From the NCBI GenBank assembly GCA_002393865.1, contig DGUD01000122.1, forward strand, positions 1-8,208: a stretch of 8,208 bases of DNA, given 5' to 3'. The notes under the pieces are model-generated. The model had not been told where the DNA came from, searched no databases, and was given only the letters and a program-made list of their open reading frames with translations. Of the stretch, positions 1-6,325 are shown piece by piece (the first letter of the stretch is position 1; each line of letters opens with the position of its first letter). The stretch is from Treponema sp. UBA4319. Its GTDB lineage: Bacteria; Spirochaetota; Spirochaetia; Treponematales; Treponemataceae. The translations under genes and the position numbers were made by a program.

Positions 1-9
1 TTTGTTTTC

Positions 10-56
10 ATGCTGAATCCCTGCGAGGAAGCCTCTGCTTCAGCATAAGAAGCAGA
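10..56. repeat. Two overlapping, mutually exclusive inverted repeats
   Basis: ATGCTGAA at 10-17 is perfectly complementary to TTCAGCAT at 39-46, and between them a smaller stem forms (GCGAGG at 23-28 with CCTC and GC at 32-38, one bulged base). A second perfect 8-bp stem, TCTGCTTC at 34-41 with GAAGCAGA at 49-56 and a 7-base loop, shares bases 39-41 with the first, so the two cannot form together. Neither strand has a T run right after the stem, so this is not an ordinary intrinsic terminator. It could belong to the 3' end of a gene lying to the left of the window, or be a dispersed repeat. Function unknown. Confidence 0.45.
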
Positions 57-84
57 CATGCGCTCCCAGCGGGGCGCCAATCCG

Positions 85-113
85 TAGACGCCGGGACGAG
101 TCCCCGCTATAAT
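85..113 (+). promoter_or_regulatory. Sigma-70-type promoter directly upstream of trmJ
   Basis: A perfect -10 hexamer TATAAT lies at 108-113, with TAGACG (4 of 6 matches to TTGACA) at 85-90 and a 17-base spacer. The expected transcription start, about 7 bases after the -10, falls at 120-121, that is, on or next to the A of the trmJ start codon. No Shine-Dalgarno sequence is present in the 7 bases between. The arrangement predicts a leaderless or nearly leaderless mRNA. Confidence 0.65.
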
Positions 114-120
114 CCCATGC

Positions 121-861
121 ATGAACCTTGGCAATATTGTAATCGTCCTGTCGCGCCCGGAGGAAAGCAGGAACGTCGGCGCCGTCTGCAGGGGAATGGC
201 GAACAGCGGCATACACACGCTGCGGATTGTGGGACGCAGGGAAGACTTTGACGACACGAGGGTACGCATCCTTGCGGTGCATGCCGCAGACATCTGGGAC
301 AAGGCGCAGTTTTTTCCGTCCATCACAGCGGCGGCGGCAGACTGCACCTGCGTCGCGGGCACCACACGGCGCAGGGGCAAAAAACGCAAAAGCAAGCTCC
401 TTATGCCGGAGGAATTTGCCAGCCTTGCGGCAAACATAACGGGCAACGGCGAGGAAGGAGGAAAAATCGCCGCCGTATTCGGCAACGAGCGGACGGGGCT
501 CACCGACGAGGAGCTGCTGGAATGCACGACCGGCGTCACCATTCCGTCCAGCGAGGAATTTGCGTCGCTGAACCTGAGCCATGCCGTGCAGGTCATCTGC
601 TACCACCTCTTCCGCCAGACGCAGGCGGGCTTTGCGGGCTACAAACCTGTGACGCTGGAGCGCCTGGAGCAGACCGTGGGGACGATTGCAGGCAGCCTGC
701 AGCGCATGGGGTTCTCCGGCACGCAGGATATCGGGCAGTTCTGGCGCTCCGTGCTTGCCCGCGCCGCGCTCAGCGAAGGCGAGGCCCGCTACATAGAGGC
801 GGAATTCTCAAAGGCAGCTGGGCTGTTCGCCAGAAAAAACGGCGGCTCCCCCCCATCATGA
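121..861 (+). CDS. trmJ: TrmJ-family tRNA 2'-O-methyltransferase (SPOUT superfamily)
   Basis: This 246-residue protein is a SpoU/TrmH-class SPOUT methyltransferase and matches the TrmJ subgroup, which methylates the 2'-hydroxyl of the nucleotide at position 32 of tRNA using S-adenosylmethionine in the cytoplasm. Motif 1 (RNVGAVCRGM, residues 17-26) carries the conserved Asn and Arg; motif 2 (FGNERTGLTDEE, 120-131) and motif 3 (IPSSEEFASLNLSHAVQ, 141-157) build the knotted cofactor site. The remaining ~90 residues form the helical C-terminal extension seen in TrmJ, and the length is usual for the family. The ATG at 121 is the only possible start: the frame is closed by TAG at 85-87, and motif 1 begins only 16 residues in. 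There is no Shine-Dalgarno. The gene ends inside the palindrome TCATGA, overlapping the convergent response regulator gene by 6 bases. A related SpoU methyltransferase with another target RNA is possible but less likely. Confidence 0.86.
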   Translation: MNLGNIVIVLSRPEESRNVGAVCRGMANSGIHTLRIVGRREDFDDTRVRILAVHAADIWDKAQFFPSITAAAADCTCVAGTTRRRGKKRKSKLLMPEEFASLAANITGNGEEGGKIAAVFGNERTGLTDEELLECTTGVTIPSSEEFASLNLSHAVQVICYHLFRQTQAGFAGYKPVTLERLEQTVGTIAGSLQRMGFSGTQDIGQFWRSVLARAALSEGEARYIEAEFSKAAGLFARKNGGSPPS

Positions 862-2037
862 AAAGCGGATGTCATCCGCAGAGATGCATTCCGCCGGGGA
901 AAAAATGCACGCCCGCTTCACGATGCTCTCCAGCTCGCGGATATTCCCCGGCCATGTATATTCCATCAGCTTTTCCACCGCGCTCTGGGAAAGCTGCTTG
1001 TTCCGTTTGCCCGCGATGCGGCGTGCAAGCTCAGGGATATCCTCCGGATGGTCGCGGAGGGGCGGCACCTCCAGCACGATGGAGCTTATGCGGTAATACA
1101 AATCCTTGCGGAATGTCCCCTTCTGAATGCATTCCTCCAAATCGCGGTTCGTGGCAAAGATAATCTTCTCGTCAAAGGTATACTCTTTGGTGCTCCCCAA
1201 GCGCCGGTAGCTGTGCGTCTCCAGCACTCCGAGCAGCTTTGATTGCAGCAGCACGGGGAGCTCGCCTATCTCGTCAAGAAAGAGCGTACCGCCGTCCGCG
1301 GCGGAGAACACGCCCTTGTGGTCGCCGGCGTCAGTAAATGCCCCGCTCGTCGTGCCAAAGAGGTTGCTTTCTATCAGGTTCGCATTGAATTCGGCGACGT
1401 TCACCTTAAAGAACTTCTTTGTGCTCCGCGGCGACAGCTCGTGAATCTTCCGCGCCGTCCATGATTTGCCGCTGCCGCTTTCGCCCAAAAGCAGGATATT
1501 CTCGTCGGTCTGAGAGGCCTTTTTGATGCGCTCGTAAAAATGGTTCATGATAAAGGAGGACGCGACGATATTGTCTTCGGCGGGAGGCGGCTGCACCGCT
1601 TCTTTCGCGACCTCATCCTGCGGCGACAAAAAGGTGAGAGGGGCGCTTTCCGTGTGCCGGACGCTGTACGCGACGTCATCGCTGCCGCAGACAAAGCCCC
1701 GCAGCGTGCCGGCAGGCGAGAACACATCGACCGTATGGACGGTGCCCAGCGCCCGCGCAAGATGGTCGGAGAGCCGCATCTCTTTTGACATGAGCAGTAC
1801 GAGCGAAAGACCGAATTCCTTGCTGATGACCGTGCAGGCGGTCATAATGTCTATCTCGTCCATGCACGAACAGTCAAGAAGCACGGTGTGGCAGCCCCGC
1901 TGCGCCTTGAGCGCGAGCATGTACTCGGATGCGGCGACCCGGTGCACAAAAAATCCGCTCCCCAGTTCCGCCCTGCACAGCGGAACAAGACTATCGTCGT
2001 CCGCGACAAGCAGCACGGGTATCTGTTCCGCCGCCAT
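856..2037 (-). CDS. Sigma-54-dependent response regulator lacking a DNA-binding domain
   Basis: The 393-residue protein has an N-terminal receiver domain (about 1-120) and a sigma-54-activator AAA+ domain (about 155-393). In the receiver, acidic residues D13-D15, phospho-acceptor candidate D55 and Ser84 are visible, but the conserved Lys before Pro is replaced by Ser107, so phosphorylation signalling may be altered. The AAA+ part has Walker A GESGSGKS (185-192), the sigma-54 contact loop as GAFTDA (232-237) instead of GAFTGA, Walker B with DEI (255-257), sensor I ATNRD, the arginine-finger stretch FRKDLYYRI (309-317) and sensor II WPGNIREL (362-369). It stops about 24 residues later, with no Fis-type helix-turn-helix; the family usually exceeds 440 residues. 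It should therefore drive sigma-54 RNA polymerase from solution or via a partner, as proposed for HTH-less activators such as FlgR of Helicobacter. It is the last gene of its operon, starting 3 bases after the WecG-like gene. No kinase lies in the window. Confidence 0.9.
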   Translation of the reverse strand: MAAEQIPVLLVADDDSLVPLCRAELGSGFFVHRVAASEYMLALKAQRGCHTVLLDCSCMDEIDIMTACTVISKEFGLSLVLLMSKEMRLSDHLARALGTVHTVDVFSPAGTLRGFVCGSDDVAYSVRHTESAPLTFLSPQDEVAKEAVQPPPAEDNIVASSFIMNHFYERIKKASQTDENILLLGESGSGKSWTARKIHELSPRSTKKFFKVNVAEFNANLIESNLFGTTSGAFTDAGDHKGVFSAADGGTLFLDEIGELPVLLQSKLLGVLETHSYRRLGSTKEYTFDEKIIFATNRDLEECIQKGTFRKDLYYRISSIVLEVPPLRDHPEDIPELARRIAGKRNKQLSQSAVEKLMEYTWPGNIRELESIVKRACIFSPAECISADDIRFS

Positions 2038-2040
2038 TCC

Positions 2041-2787
2041 TCAGCTTTTGTCCCTACCGAACAGGCGGTTCCAGAACAGGCACAGCAAGTACCAGAGGAA
2101 GGGGAACACAAGGAATATCTTGAGCGGGTTGCGGAAAATCTCAGTCCAGATTTCAAGGCCTTTGTCAAATGTCCGCTTGCTTATGTGCATGATGCGCTCG
2201 CTAAAAATGCCGATTGCATCCGCGTAGTACAGGAAAATGCTCGCATTAAAGCGGTCTTTGCGGGCATAGGCCCAGCAGTCCTTCTCACGGACACCCTCGC
2301 TCAGCAGTACCAGCGACGGCGATGCCTTGCGGATGGCCTCTATCACATCTCCCTCGACGGACTTGGGATAATAGCCGACGTAACGCCCCACGACCTGCAG
2401 GTTCCGGAACGTGCTGTGGATGTTCCGCTCGGCTGCGACAAGGGTCTTTTTCCTTCCGCCCAGAAAATAAACGGATTTATAGTGGTTCTCCAGGATGGTC
2501 ATGATATTGATGACCGTCTCAAAGGGATTCCAGCGGTACAGCACTTTTTTATGCAGGAATTTAGCACCAAAAAGGAGGCTCTTTGAGATAGGAAGCACAA
2601 GGTCTGCGTTCCACACGCATTCCGCATATTCATTCTTGCCGCGGGCACGCAGCAAATCCCACACCGAGAGGAAAATAATCTGCTTTGGTCCCTCCTTGAC
2701 TACCAGCCGCAGTATCTCCTCCTCAAAATCCTGCGGCATACAGATATGCACAGGCACACCGAGCAGCGTTATTTTTTGTACTGCCAT
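2041..2787 (-). CDS. Divergent WecG/TagA/CpsF (GT26)-like protein, catalytic motifs altered
   Basis: This 248-residue protein follows the WecG/TagA/CpsF pattern (family GT26), whose active members transfer N-acetylmannosaminuronic acid or N-acetylmannosamine to lipid-linked precursors at the inner membrane face. Family-like pieces are ADLVLPISKS (61-70), VYFLGGRKKT (106-115), VVGRYVGYYP (132-141), LVLLSEGVREKD (159-170) and GLEIWTEIFRNP (210-221). The usual Asp-Gly after ADLVLP is Ile-Ser (67-68), the GxD after it is missing (WNPFE, 86-90), and the PKQE motif reads VREKD. The normal catalytic residues thus appear lost. Residues 222-242 are strongly hydrophobic and probably anchor the protein in the membrane, comparable to the membrane-binding C-terminal tail of TagA. 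The start has a Shine-Dalgarno GGAG (2799-2796) 8 bases upstream of ATG and overlaps rsmE by 19 bases. It may be a non-catalytic or differently specific relative; substrate unknown. Confidence 0.72.
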   Translation of the reverse strand: MAVQKITLLGVPVHICMPQDFEEEILRLVVKEGPKQIIFLSVWDLLRARGKNEYAECVWNADLVLPISKSLLFGAKFLHKKVLYRWNPFETVINIMTILENHYKSVYFLGGRKKTLVAAERNIHSTFRNLQVVGRYVGYYPKSVEGDVIEAIRKASPSLVLLSEGVREKDCWAYARKDRFNASIFLYYADAIGIFSERIMHISKRTFDKGLEIWTEIFRNPLKIFLVFPFLWYLLCLFWNRLFGRDKS

Positions 2788-3596
2788 ATATTTTTCTCCA
2801 CAAGAGCGGTCTGCAAGGCAGCAATGCCGTATAAGGCAGCGGTCTCGCAGCGCAATATGTTCGTCTCAAAATGCACGGGAACAAAGCCATAAGCCCGCGC
2901 ACAGTCCAGCTCTTCCGGGGAGATGCCGCCCTCAGCCCCCACCATCAGGGCCGCGGCTTCCGCAGAACCGGCGGAAAAGCGCTCTGCCACAGCAGCGTGC
3001 AGCGGCATGGTTCCCTTTGTCTGCTCGTACAGCACAAGGGCGGGGGCAGAAGCTGCGCGCTCCTGCCAGAGGGCGCACGCCGCATCCAGCGTCATGCACG
3101 GCAGCACCTCGGTCTCAACCGGGGAACCGCTCTGCTCGCGGGCTTCCGTTATGATGCGCCCCCAGCGCTCGTCGCCGGGGGAAGATTTTTTGCGGGCGCT
3201 CTCCACGTTGCCTGACTGGCAGAATGCGCCCGCGACGGGAACCACCGCCCGGACGCCGCATTCCGCCGCCTGCCGGATTATCAAGTCCATTTTTGGCGGC
3301 TTCGCCGCAAACTGGAACAACCACAAAGCACAGCCGGGCCCGGATGCGACAGGCGCCGCCCCGCAGGAGACCACATCCGGCTCCTGCACAGCGCCCGCGA
3401 CGGACAGCACGATGCGGTGGCCGCCAGGGGCAAGCATCGCGACGGTCATCTGCTGCAGCGCGCCCGAAGGCAGCCGCACATACAGCATGTCTCCCGGCTC
3501 AACCCGGAGCACGCTGCTCAGGTAGCGGCATTTTTTCCCCTCGACGACGATGCAGCCCGACGAGTCCGGCTCAGTCTCCGCGATAAACTGGCGCAT
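2769..3596 (-). CDS. rsmE: RsmE, 16S rRNA m3U1498 methyltransferase
   Basis: RsmE methylates N3 of uridine 1498 in 16S rRNA of the assembled small subunit, with S-adenosylmethionine as donor. The 275-residue protein begins with the small PUA-like RNA-binding domain (about 1-75, with RVEPGD at 31-36), followed by the knotted SPOUT domain. Family landmarks are AAKPPKMD (97-104) followed by IIRQAAECGV (106-115), EAREQS (151-156), VGAEGGISPEE (219-229; most members have GPEGG, so Pro is replaced by Ala) and ILRCETA (247-253). Length fits; RsmE is usually near 240-260, and the extra residues seem to lie in the Ala/Gly-rich loops. The start follows the protease stop codon by 6 bases, with only a weak GGA upstream, so translational coupling is likely. 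The 3' end overlaps the WecG-like gene by 19 bases. The link to the envelope genes in the operon appears to be one of co-expression only. Confidence 0.9.
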   Translation of the reverse strand: MRQFIAETEPDSSGCIVVEGKKCRYLSSVLRVEPGDMLYVRLPSGALQQMTVAMLAPGGHRIVLSVAGAVQEPDVVSCGAAPVASGPGCALWLFQFAAKPPKMDLIIRQAAECGVRAVVPVAGAFCQSGNVESARKKSSPGDERWGRIITEAREQSGSPVETEVLPCMTLDAACALWQERAASAPALVLYEQTKGTMPLHAAVAERFSAGSAEAAALMVGAEGGISPEELDCARAYGFVPVHFETNILRCETAALYGIAALQTALVEKNIWQYKK

Positions 3597-3602
3597 GTTC
3601 CG

Positions 3603-5111
3603 TCAGTTTTTCTTAGCCGAGACGGAGCCGGAGGCCTGAGCCACGCTGTCCGCCGACTGAATCTCTTTCAGGGTCTTTGCCTTTGCCATGAGCGCTTTGA
3701 AATTCTCGCTCCGGAAAATATCGAGCGCGGCGTTCAGCGGGAGATCATAGTCAAGGTCATAAAGGCGCGACGGACGGGTGCGGTCAACCTCGTTCCGCAC
3801 GACTTTGCGCAGGATACGCAGATCCACGTTATATTTCTCCTGCAGTCGCACGGCATACGCGCCGATGTCATCTTCCGTAAGGTCGGGATGCTCCTCCACA
3901 TACGCCGCGACCTCATCGCTCTCCATCAGCGCGGCATACGCCTTCTCCTCCTCGTCGGTAAAATCAGCATACTTCACCTCGCGATCCGGAGGAATCCCGA
4001 TTTTGTCGATGTTCACATCGCTGGGGGAATAATACTTTGCGACAGTGATTTTGAATCCGTCGTCGTCGATGAGCTGTGTCGGCACCTGCACGCTCCCCTT
4101 GCCAAAAGTGCGCTCGCCCACAAGGTAGGCGCGCCGCGTGTCTTTGAGCGCGCCGGCAAGTATCTCGCTCGCGCTGGCAGAGGCGCGGTTCACCAGCACG
4201 ACGAGGGGGATGTTTTTGTCAACCGTCGTCTTGCGGGAACTTGCGGTATAAACGGTGTTCTCGTAGGAAATGCGGCTCTTTGTGGCCACGATGGTGCCGT
4301 TGTCTATGAATTTGTCGCCGATATCCACCGCGGCGGACAGCAGGCCGCCGCCGTTGTTGCGCAAATCTATGATGAGCGAGGTATAGCCGTCTTTCTTGAA
4401 GGAATCAAGCGCCTCCTGCACATGGGCGGCCGTGGTCGTGGAGAACTCGGAGATGCGGATGTAGCCGGTATCGCGTATCATGCCGTACTTAACCGTGGGG
4501 TTCTCGATGATGGCGCGGACAAGGGTGCAGTCAAACTCCATGTTCTTGCCGCGGCGGATGGTGACGGTCACCGGCTCGCCGACAGTCCCGCGCAGCTTGC
4601 CGAGAACATCGTTCATCGTGATGGTGGACGTATCGACACCGTCAATCTTGATGATTTTGTCACCGGGCTGGATACCTGCCCGCGCGCCGGGAGAATCGTC
4701 TATCGGCTGGGCAACCTCCACGTAGGCAGGTTTGTCCGGCGTGCTCTCGGCGGACTTGGTGATGGAAAGCCCCACCCCGCCAAAGCTGCCGGTCGTCGTG
4801 TCGGAGATGCTGCGCCAGTCCTCTTTGGGCATATAGAGAGAATAGGGGTCGTCAAGGCTCTGGAGCATTCCCCTGAGCGCGCCCTGATACAGAACCTCCG
4901 GGTCAACGTCCTCCACGTAGTTCTGCTGGATATAGTAATAGAGCGAATTGATAATCTCCAGATACTGCCGCTCCTTTACGCTCCTGACGGAAGAAGTGCC
5001 GGACTGGGACTGAGCGAAGCACTGGGACGCTCCTATCGTAAGCAGCAGCAGCTCTGCCGCCATCACAAAAGCATTTTTTACCGCTTTCACCGAAAACAGA
5101 TTTCTATCCAT
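3603..5111 (-). CDS. S41-family C-terminal processing protease (CtpA/Prc type)
   Basis: This 502-residue exported serine protease trims or degrades periplasmic and membrane proteins by recognising their C-termini; the Borrelia relative CtpA processes outer-membrane proteins. Residues 1-33 form a signal peptide (basic N-terminus, hydrophobic 14-27, probable signal peptidase I cleavage after Cys-Phe-Ala). A PDZ domain spans about 107-195, including GVGLSI (112-117) and the PGARAGIQPGDKI stretch from 141. The S41 core has DLRNNGGG (249-256), the catalytic Ser in SASASE (311-316) and the catalytic Lys in FGKG (336-339). A charged, mostly helical tail of ~110 residues follows. The frame stays open further upstream, to 5303, but the ATG at 5111 is preferred because it puts the signal peptide at the N-terminus and leaves the divergent gene and its promoter free. 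It is the first gene of the minus-strand operon. There is no Shine-Dalgarno at useful spacing; a -10 hexamer ends 7 bases before the ATG. Confidence 0.9.
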   Translation of the reverse strand: MDRNLFSVKAVKNAFVMAAELLLLTIGASQCFAQSQSGTSSVRSVKERQYLEIINSLYYYIQQNYVEDVDPEVLYQGALRGMLQSLDDPYSLYMPKEDWRSISDTTTGSFGGVGLSITKSAESTPDKPAYVEVAQPIDDSPGARAGIQPGDKIIKIDGVDTSTITMNDVLGKLRGTVGEPVTVTIRRGKNMEFDCTLVRAIIENPTVKYGMIRDTGYIRISEFSTTTAAHVQEALDSFKKDGYTSLIIDLRNNGGGLLSAAVDIGDKFIDNGTIVATKSRISYENTVYTASSRKTTVDKNIPLVVLVNRASASASEILAGALKDTRRAYLVGERTFGKGSVQVPTQLIDDDGFKITVAKYYSPSDVNIDKIGIPPDREVKYADFTDEEEKAYAALMESDEVAAYVEEHPDLTEDDIGAYAVRLQEKYNVDLRILRKVVRNEVDRTRPSRLYDLDYDLPLNAALDIFRSENFKALMAKAKTLKEIQSADSVAQASGSVSAKKN

Positions 5112-5118
5112 GTCTTCT

Positions 5119-5147
5119 ATAATACGTTGTTTTTTATCTCTATGCAA
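5119..5147 (-). promoter_or_regulatory. Promoter of the protease-rsmE-wecG-like-regulator operon
   Basis: Read on the minus strand, TATTAT (5124-5119, 5 of 6 matches to TATAAT) is preceded after 17 bases by TTGCAT (5147-5142, matching TTG of TTGACA). The -10 ends 7 bases before the ATG at 5111, so the predicted transcription start is at or next to the start codon. An AGAAG just before the ATG is only 2 bases away, too close for normal initiation. Confidence 0.55.
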
Positions 5148-5161
5148 GAGTAAGAATAATA

Positions 5162-5170
5162 TGATATAAT
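5162..5170 (+). promoter_or_regulatory. Extended -10 promoter of the MinD-like/lgt operon
   Basis: TGATATAAT at 5162-5170 is a perfect TATAAT preceded by the TGn extension, which can replace a -35 element; no good TTGACA-like box is seen 16-19 bases upstream. The hexamer ends 6 bases before the ATG at 5177, predicting transcription start at the start codon itself. An AAGG at 5172-5175 is only 1 base from the ATG and cannot act as a normal ribosome binding site. The site is divergent to the protease promoter 18 bp away. Confidence 0.65.
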
Positions 5171-5176
5171 CAAGGT

Positions 5177-6322
5177 ATGCAAATAATACCAGTTGCAAGC
5201 GGCAAAGGGGGAGTCGGAAAGAGCCTCCTGAGCGCAAATCTTGCCATTGCCCTTGGGCAGGCAGGAAAAAAAGTGATACTCGCGGATTTGGATCTGGGCG
5301 CATCGAACCTGCACCTTGTCATCGGGCAGACGGCCGCAAAAGCGGGCATCGGCACGTACCTGACGGGGCAGAGCTCTTTTTCCGACCTCATCCAGCCGAC
5401 CGATTACGAGAACGTCTCTTTCATAGCGGGGGATTCCGAGATTCCCGGCCTTACCTCGCTCAAGACGAACAAAAAAAATGACCTCATCAACCAGTTCTGC
5501 AAGCTGGACGCGGACTACTTCATACTAGATCTGGGGGCAGGCACCCATCTGACCATACTGGACATGTTCCTGCTGTCCCCGCAGGGCATCGTCGTCACGG
5601 CGCCCACCGTCACGGCAATCCTCAACGGCTACCTCTTCCTCAAAAATGTGGTGTTCCGCATGATGTACAACACGTTCAAGAAGGGTTCCCCGGCATACTC
5701 CTACCTGGATTCCCTGCGCAAGGACAGCGAGTCCCTGCAGCGCATGTACATCCCCAAGCTCGTCGCTATCCTTGAGGAAAAAGACCCAAAGAACACAGCC
5801 CTGTTCAAAATGCGGCTGGAGAAATTCCACCCGCGGCTCGTGCTGAACATGGTGGATGACCCCACGGATGCCGACCGAGCCATAAAAATCAGGCGTTCCT
5901 GCCAGCAATACCTCGGCATCGACATCGAGCATCTCGGCATACTCTTCAGGGACGCCATGCAGGACAAGGCGCTCACATCCCGCCTGCCCGTCATCATCTA
6001 CAAGCCACAGTCCGTCCTCTCGCAGGCCATCTACCGCGTGGCGGAAAAAATCATGCAGTCGGAGACCATCGTCTTTGACGACGCCTATGACATCACGACG
6101 AACGCCGACGCGTCCTTTGAGAATGCAGCCGAAGAAGCCGCCGCGGATTTCCACACACGTATGGCCTACGTGGAGGAGCTGGCTGGAACGGGCGCCCTTT
6201 CCGTCGGGGAGCTTTCCGAGCTCATCGCGCAGCAGCAGTTTGAGCTGACCCGCCTGAGGAACGAGAACAACCTGCTCAAGAAAAAGCTGGTAAAGGCGGC
6301 GCAACAAGGTTTTAAGGTTTAA
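5177..6322 (+). CDS. MinD/ParA-family P-loop ATPase with C-terminal coiled coil
   Basis: This 381-residue cytoplasmic ATPase belongs to the SIMIBI MinD/ParA group, which dimerises on ATP and positions division sites, flagella, chromosomes or other cargo. The deviant Walker A KGGVGKS with signature Lys10 lies at 10-16, Walker A' ADLDLGASNLH at 36-46, and the Walker B-like FILDLGAG at 115-122. A segment around 158-190 (RMMYNTFKKG onward) looks like an insertion relative to typical MinD. About residues 342-376 form a predicted coiled coil (Leu/Glu/Lys heptads such as LTRLRNENNLLKKKL), where MinD would have a short amphipathic membrane-targeting helix. The start is forced: an in-frame TGA is at 5162-5164, and the P-loop begins at residue 8. 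No Shine-Dalgarno is usable. lgt follows after TAA and three bases, so the two are co-transcribed. It may be MinD, FlhG or a distinct spirochaete subgroup; the cargo cannot be told from sequence. Confidence 0.82.
   Translation: MQIIPVASGKGGVGKSLLSANLAIALGQAGKKVILADLDLGASNLHLVIGQTAAKAGIGTYLTGQSSFSDLIQPTDYENVSFIAGDSEIPGLTSLKTNKKNDLINQFCKLDADYFILDLGAGTHLTILDMFLLSPQGIVVTAPTVTAILNGYLFLKNVVFRMMYNTFKKGSPAYSYLDSLRKDSESLQRMYIPKLVAILEEKDPKNTALFKMRLEKFHPRLVLNMVDDPTDADRAIKIRRSCQQYLGIDIEHLGILFRDAMQDKALTSRLPVIIYKPQSVLSQAIYRVAEKIMQSETIVFDDAYDITTNADASFENAAEEAAADFHTRMAYVEELAGTGALSVGELSELIAQQQFELTRLRNENNLLKKKLVKAAQQGFKV
6314..6317 (+). promoter_or_regulatory. Ribosome binding site of lgt
   Basis: AAGG lies 8 bases before the lgt ATG at 6326, inside the last codons of the upstream gene. 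It selects ATG 6326 over the second in-frame ATG at 6332. It contrasts with the absence of such a site before the first gene of the operon. Confidence 0.5.
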
Positions 6323-6325
6323 AAA

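Noticed and set aside
2035..2043. WecG-like gene and response regulator are in the same frame, separated only by TGA GGA before ATG, suggesting a read-through fusion
   Set aside because: The same in-frame stop-restart occurs at protease/rsmE and MinD-like/lgt, as expected by chance in one of three tight junctions; no selenocysteine-type element was seen. Translational coupling explains it.
5015..5025. Cys near the signal peptide end of the protease as a lipoprotein lipobox
   Set aside because: The residues before Cys31 are Ala-Ser-Gln, and Gln at -1 does not fit even relaxed spirochaete lipoboxes; cleavage after Cys-Phe-Ala by signal peptidase I fits better.
5118..5123. A second plus-strand TATAAT upstream of the MinD-like gene
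   Set aside because: It is the reverse face of the protease -10 (TATTATA), has no -35 or TG extension, and the site at 5162-5170 is better; it is kept only as the alternative to the leaderless model.
3417..5153. Open frame of 578 codons on the plus strand, opposite the protease and rsmE
   Set aside because: It is an antisense shadow caused by high GC: the minus strand carries two complete proteins with recognised motifs, while the plus-strand product shows no coherent domain.
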